A stretch of DNA of 64,000 nucleotides from Phascolomyces articulosus. Taxonomy: Eukaryota > Mucoromycota > Mucoromycetes > Mucorales > Lichtheimiaceae. Location: positions 496,001-560,000 of the forward strand of contig JAIXMP010000026.1 in assembly GCA_025677815.1 (NCBI GenBank), written 5' to 3'. Below are positions 60,229 through 64,000 of the stretch, one piece after another. The notes beneath the pieces are model-generated. The model made no database searches, had not been told where the DNA came from, and saw only the letters and a list, made by a program, of their open reading frames with translations. The position numbers and the translations under genes are program-made. Numbering within the stretch: the first letter of the stretch is position 1; each line of letters starts with the position of its first letter.

Positions 60229-62149
60229 ATGTATATTACCTACGAGTCTTTACAATATGTGGAACGATACACTTACAGTGGCGAAAACATCAAAAGTTAC
60301 CATCCAAACAAAAAAAGTACCCAATGAACTCCTCAAACCAGGATTTATGCCTGTCAAGCTTGTTTGTATTTCTGACATGCAAGTGGTAAATGGCCCTCAA
60401 GTAAATGAGGGATACTGTGCATTATCCTATTGTTGGAACCAACCTGGGGATATATTACTGGATGAAGACACGGGGAATCCAAAACGTGTTGATGAAGGCA
60501 AACACAAAATTATCCATAGACTACTTTATATCAACGCAACAAAGTACGTCAAATTTGAAGACTTCATTCAGCAAATATGTTAGCAATTCAACATTCGATA
60601 CATACGGTACGATAAAATGTGCAACAATCAAGGCGATAATGAAGAAAAGAAGCGCGAGATACGCAACATGCACCATATATATGAAAATGCTTATTGCACT
60701 ATTGCACTTGTATCTGAGTACAAGTGTGGATACCTTTCATATACAACAACTCAAGAATATTTCAACTGTTTATGGACTTTGGGAGAAGCAATAAAGTCAA
60801 AAAGATTGTTGTTTGTCGGCAAGAATAAACATCAATGGGGAGAGGATATCGGTGAACCTAATGGAGTAAACATGTTAATCAAGCCAAAGTCAGAATTTAA
60901 TGTCTCACAAATTTTATACTACGCACATCAACGAACAAGCTCGAAAAATCACGACCGTGTTTTTGCTCTCATCCAACTTTTTCCAGAGTTCACTGACAGA
61001 ATCAGCTTTGATTATGATCAATCATTTGAAGACTTGATGATTCAATTTTACGGTCTTCTAGCAAAAAAAGATATCGGGATTTTGTTTTTTAGGAGAATCC
61101 GTAATGATTATAAATCAACGATTCAAAAATACAAGTTTTTGCCATCATGGGCTGGAGTTCATGGAGGCCATTTTTATGACAATGCAACATCATTTCAAAA
61201 TTACGGGATAATTGGAAATACCATGCATGTAACCTCTACTTATGTTACAAACGATCAATCCATCGACGGTGACACTTTAACGTTACTAAAAGAAGATCTA
61301 CCACTAAGTCCAGATAATATCAATTGTGGCGATAATAAATACTTTTATCTTTTGTGCATATCTGTTCAACTAAACGGAACCAAAAGAATCATATTATCTT
61401 ATCGTTACAATCATATTTTTGTAAAAAAAAAAATATTTCGATGAGACCTCTAAAAAGCTTCAATAATTATCAAGATTCATGAAGTTGTCGTAACTAAAAA
61501 TAAGGGTTACTACCATTCCCTTTTTTAATTTATTTTTGTAACACCTTATCGCTGCTATCGTATTTGCATTTTATTATGCCACGTATTTATCATCCATCAT
61601 CTTATTAATTATTCGAACACGTATTCAATTGACAGTCATGAACACGTATCGCATCCTCCATTATTCCACGTATACATATTATTATCATTAGTTTTATTAT
61701 ATAATTTATTATTATCACAAGTAGTTAGAAAACTTATAAATACCCCTGACCATTAAAACAATAAACGACATCTTTCACGTTACTCTTTATTTTATCACTA
61801 CTCTTCTGTTATCTCCATTTCTATTGGCTTGGTATTGATCCGCCATAATTATCACGACAAAGTTAAAAAAGGAAAACTTGTGCTGGTGTCACAAAAACAG
61901 AGATGTTACTACAGGTGTTGATTTTGATATAACGGACAGTTTGGATGACTCTTCAACACAATATGTCATTCTCTCTAAAATTTCGCTAAAACGCATCGGT
62001 TTTTTATATGGTTATAAAATTTATCATTACTATCCTGTAATCAAAAAAGCGCAGGGAGAAGAATATTATAAAACTATTAGATGTTGCGTAATAGAAAGTG
62101 ATAATGTTCTGGGTGTACTAAATTACCCCAAAAGCATTTTTTGATTCAA
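60229..62149 (+). pseudogene. HET-domain-like protein, copy 3, broken by stop, frameshifts and a solo LTR
   Basis: It starts with the family's MYITYE sequence at ATG 60229 but shifts frame near 60310. The main frame then shows ALSYCWNQPGD, an in-frame TAG at 60581-60583, RNMHHIYENAYCTIAL, LWTLGEAIKSKRL and TSSKNHDRVFALIQLF. After 61441 the frame is lost again, and a 374-bp solo LTR (61486-61859) interrupts the region corresponding to residues ~430-440 of the intact gene. Similarity resumes at about 61864 (ENLCWCHKN ... YYPVIKKAQGEEYYK) to a frameshifted end near 62149. The conserved WTLEE motif reads WTLGE here. The internal stretch between stop and LTR remains open for more than 280 codons, so inactivation is probably recent. 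Confidence 0.82.
61486..61859. mobile_element. Solo LTR, 374 bp, with 4-bp target duplication
   Basis: The ends are TGTCGT...ACGACA, a perfect 6-bp inverted terminus with TG...CA. The flanks AAGT at 61482-61485 and AAGT at 61860-61863 form a target-site duplication. Inside are a TATA-like TATAAATA near 61733 and AATAAA near 61761, which place U3-R-U5 on the plus strand. Alignment of the flanks to the intact HET-like paralogue shows the insertion point precisely. A full-length element presumably inserted and recombined out, leaving one LTR. Confidence 0.8.
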
Positions 62150-62943
62150 AAAAAAAAAACTTTATATAGTGAGAGTAATATGTTTAAAAGAATATTGTTC
62201 GTCAATTTTTGGAGGTATATAGCCCTTGAAGTACATCCTGCCAATAAATTCGGCAGTTGCACGTTAGAAACATTTGAGTTTGAGAGAGAATACAAATGGA
62301 TGATAGTAGTTTTTCATGGAAACATGGATGGACTAAATGATACAAGCAAAAGAATTGACTTCACATATCAATCAAGCAAAATGTCAAATAAGTTTTCCTC
62401 GTAACCAACAAACCAATAATTGTCTAAAAGCTTGTCCATCATTCATCACTACTAGTGCCATGCATATTCTATTTTCATTAGACAAGAAGTTAGTTAAAAA
62501 TCCAATTATCCCAAATGATGATGATACGATCTTATTTTTCAATGACGAATCTATCGCAGTAGGAAACTTGTGCAGAAACCTTTTAAAGTGTACGATTGGT
62601 TTTTCCTTTTTATAGATTATATTGGTAGATGTGGGCATGGCTGTATGAATATCAACGTCAAGATGAATCTTTTTGCTTTTTTTAATTCCTCAGGCAAAGT
62701 TCGATTACCGGGGAGGTTTACTGATCCAACAAATGTTTATGATTATTATACTTAAGTAACATGGATTTATATATAAAAAAAGCAATATATTTTGTATAAA
62801 AGTTTTATTTTTAGTATAACTTGTAGAAGAGAAGAATAACAAGATTGTTGTCAGTGCCATCTACTTTATAAAGTTCTATGAAAGTGATAATGCTGATATT
62901 TATAACGTCCATCATGATGGGGTCTTTGTGTATATCCTTTCAC

Positions 62944-62987
<44 letters not shown>

Positions 62988-64000
62988 TGTCAGGAGAAAA
63001 ACGATAACATGCTTAGTTTCCATTTATTTATTACTACAGCATGGTATATACATAAAATATTGGGGAATAAATGGTCAAGATATATAACTAGCTACATGCC
63101 CATTGTAGTAGAAACATAGTATCCTCGAAAGACTGGATTGTACAAAACAATGAGCACATAATTGGTTATATCGTACCACCTAGTGTTGTAGATACTTTTT
63201 TTTTTCACACAAAAAAAAAGGCCGGGCGGGGGGTTTGAAAACCCTTCCCATCAGTGCTTTAGTAAAGATAACAGTTGATTCATAAGGGATTATGTATGAT
63301 CCTTGCTCTTATTTCTTTCGATGGGCTTTTTTTATGAATTAAGATTTTCACAAGTATGAAAAATCCTTCTTTTATCTGACAGCTTTCTACCAAATAAAGA
63401 AGAGTTTGGATCAAACAGATGTGCCCAACTCTCTCCACGTCCGTCTTAAAAGTAAAGCCAAGTATCAATGAACATGGACTAATGTGCAATCGTGTTTTAT
63501 AAATAGACACTTGGTTTGTCAAATACTACCACTAGATAACAAGCATATTGTCTCTCACTGAAGATAAACTGAGTTCGTTTCGAATCAAATGAAATTCTCG
63601 GCTGAAGGGCCATAATCCAAAATTAGCCATATATGGTATTAATCATCTACACTTTTTGAAGATCCAGTCAAAAAGAAGTTATCTCGAATGATATCCTGTT
63701 TAATAGTGTAAAAATATCGCATGTATTATAAAATATACTCATTCATTTTTTTTAATATAAGATGACACACCATCCCATTTTTTACCATGCATATGACTAA
63801 TAATAATTTATTCATTATTATGGCATGGTGGTGAAGGTGGAGAGTCGTAGATCAAAATTGAAACGAGTTTTTTCTTTTGATCGGGCAGCTTTCCCGCTGT
63901 AATAAGAATCCCTCGGACATACTTTTTGATATGTCAAGCTTCACTAAAAAGGAATTCAAAAAACTTACTGCAGATGACAAGTTAATAATATGATCATTTT
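62150..64000. other. Gene-poor right end
   Basis: Plus-strand fragments in three frames between 62160 and 62755 (for example TSAMHILFSLDKKLVKNP and NVKMNLFAFFNSSGKVRL) may be a decayed F-box-like gene, but this is weak. 62945-62985 is an uninterrupted run of 41 A. A G-rich patch (GGCCGGGCGGGGGG) lies near 63220. A minus-strand frame at 63280-63522 has no recognisable motif. Nothing is supported to the window end. Confidence 0.35.
62945..62985 (+). repeat. Poly(A) tract of 41
   Basis: An uninterrupted A41 run, the longest homopolymer in the window. It could be a retroposition tail or a slippage product; no target duplication or retrocopy is evident upstream. Confidence 0.95.

Overview
The window looks like nuclear DNA of a filamentous fungus, most likely Mucoromycota (Mucorales-like). 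The base composition is very AT-rich. Genes carry many short GT-AG introns (about 55 to 220 bp), recognisable fungal housekeeping proteins are present, and there is a decayed Tc1/mariner-type transposase and TG...CA solo LTRs. The phylum call is an inference from protein style, not a search result. Exon boundaries were placed by eye, checking GT/AG and reading phase.

Layout: 1-2.1 kb, 3' part of a multi-exon lineage-specific gene on the minus strand. 4.05-9.04 kb, a 1225-bp satellite in four indistinguishable copies plus an 85-bp partial copy; each unit is built from seven diverged sub-repeats. 9.3-12.6 kb, transposon and LTR debris, then a tRNA-Arg(ACG) at 13.0 kb. 15.8-19.1 kb, a P-type (ENA-like) cation ATPase. 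21.7-23.3 kb, a frameshifted HET-domain-like pseudogene, followed by ESF1 (ribosome biogenesis) and RPL34. 27.4-32.5 kb is gene-poor. 32.9-40.3 kb holds a bZIP factor with a long uORF-bearing leader, a divergent SNAP-like helical protein and a Q/N/H-rich coiled-coil protein. 41.6-43.1 kb is the only intact HET-domain-like gene. 43.1-46.7 kb is gene-poor with degenerate tandem repeats. 46.7-52.5 kb holds TFG2 (TFIIF beta), OST2/DAD1 and a CAF120-like PH protein, all on the minus strand. 52.5-57.7 kb is gene-poor with an F-box/LRR-like relic. 57.7-59.1 kb is a bacterial/plant-type 2-isopropylmalate synthase that ends before the regulatory domain. 60.2-62.1 kb is a third HET-like copy, broken by a stop, frameshifts and a solo LTR with a 4-bp target duplication.

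The window therefore alternates between housekeeping islands (ribosome biogenesis, translation, general transcription, N-glycosylation, leucine synthesis, ion transport) and rapidly evolving AT-rich tracts holding satellite, retroelements and a dispersed family of HET-like genes. The most notable material is that family (one intact, two decaying copies), the nested satellite, and the truncated IPMS.
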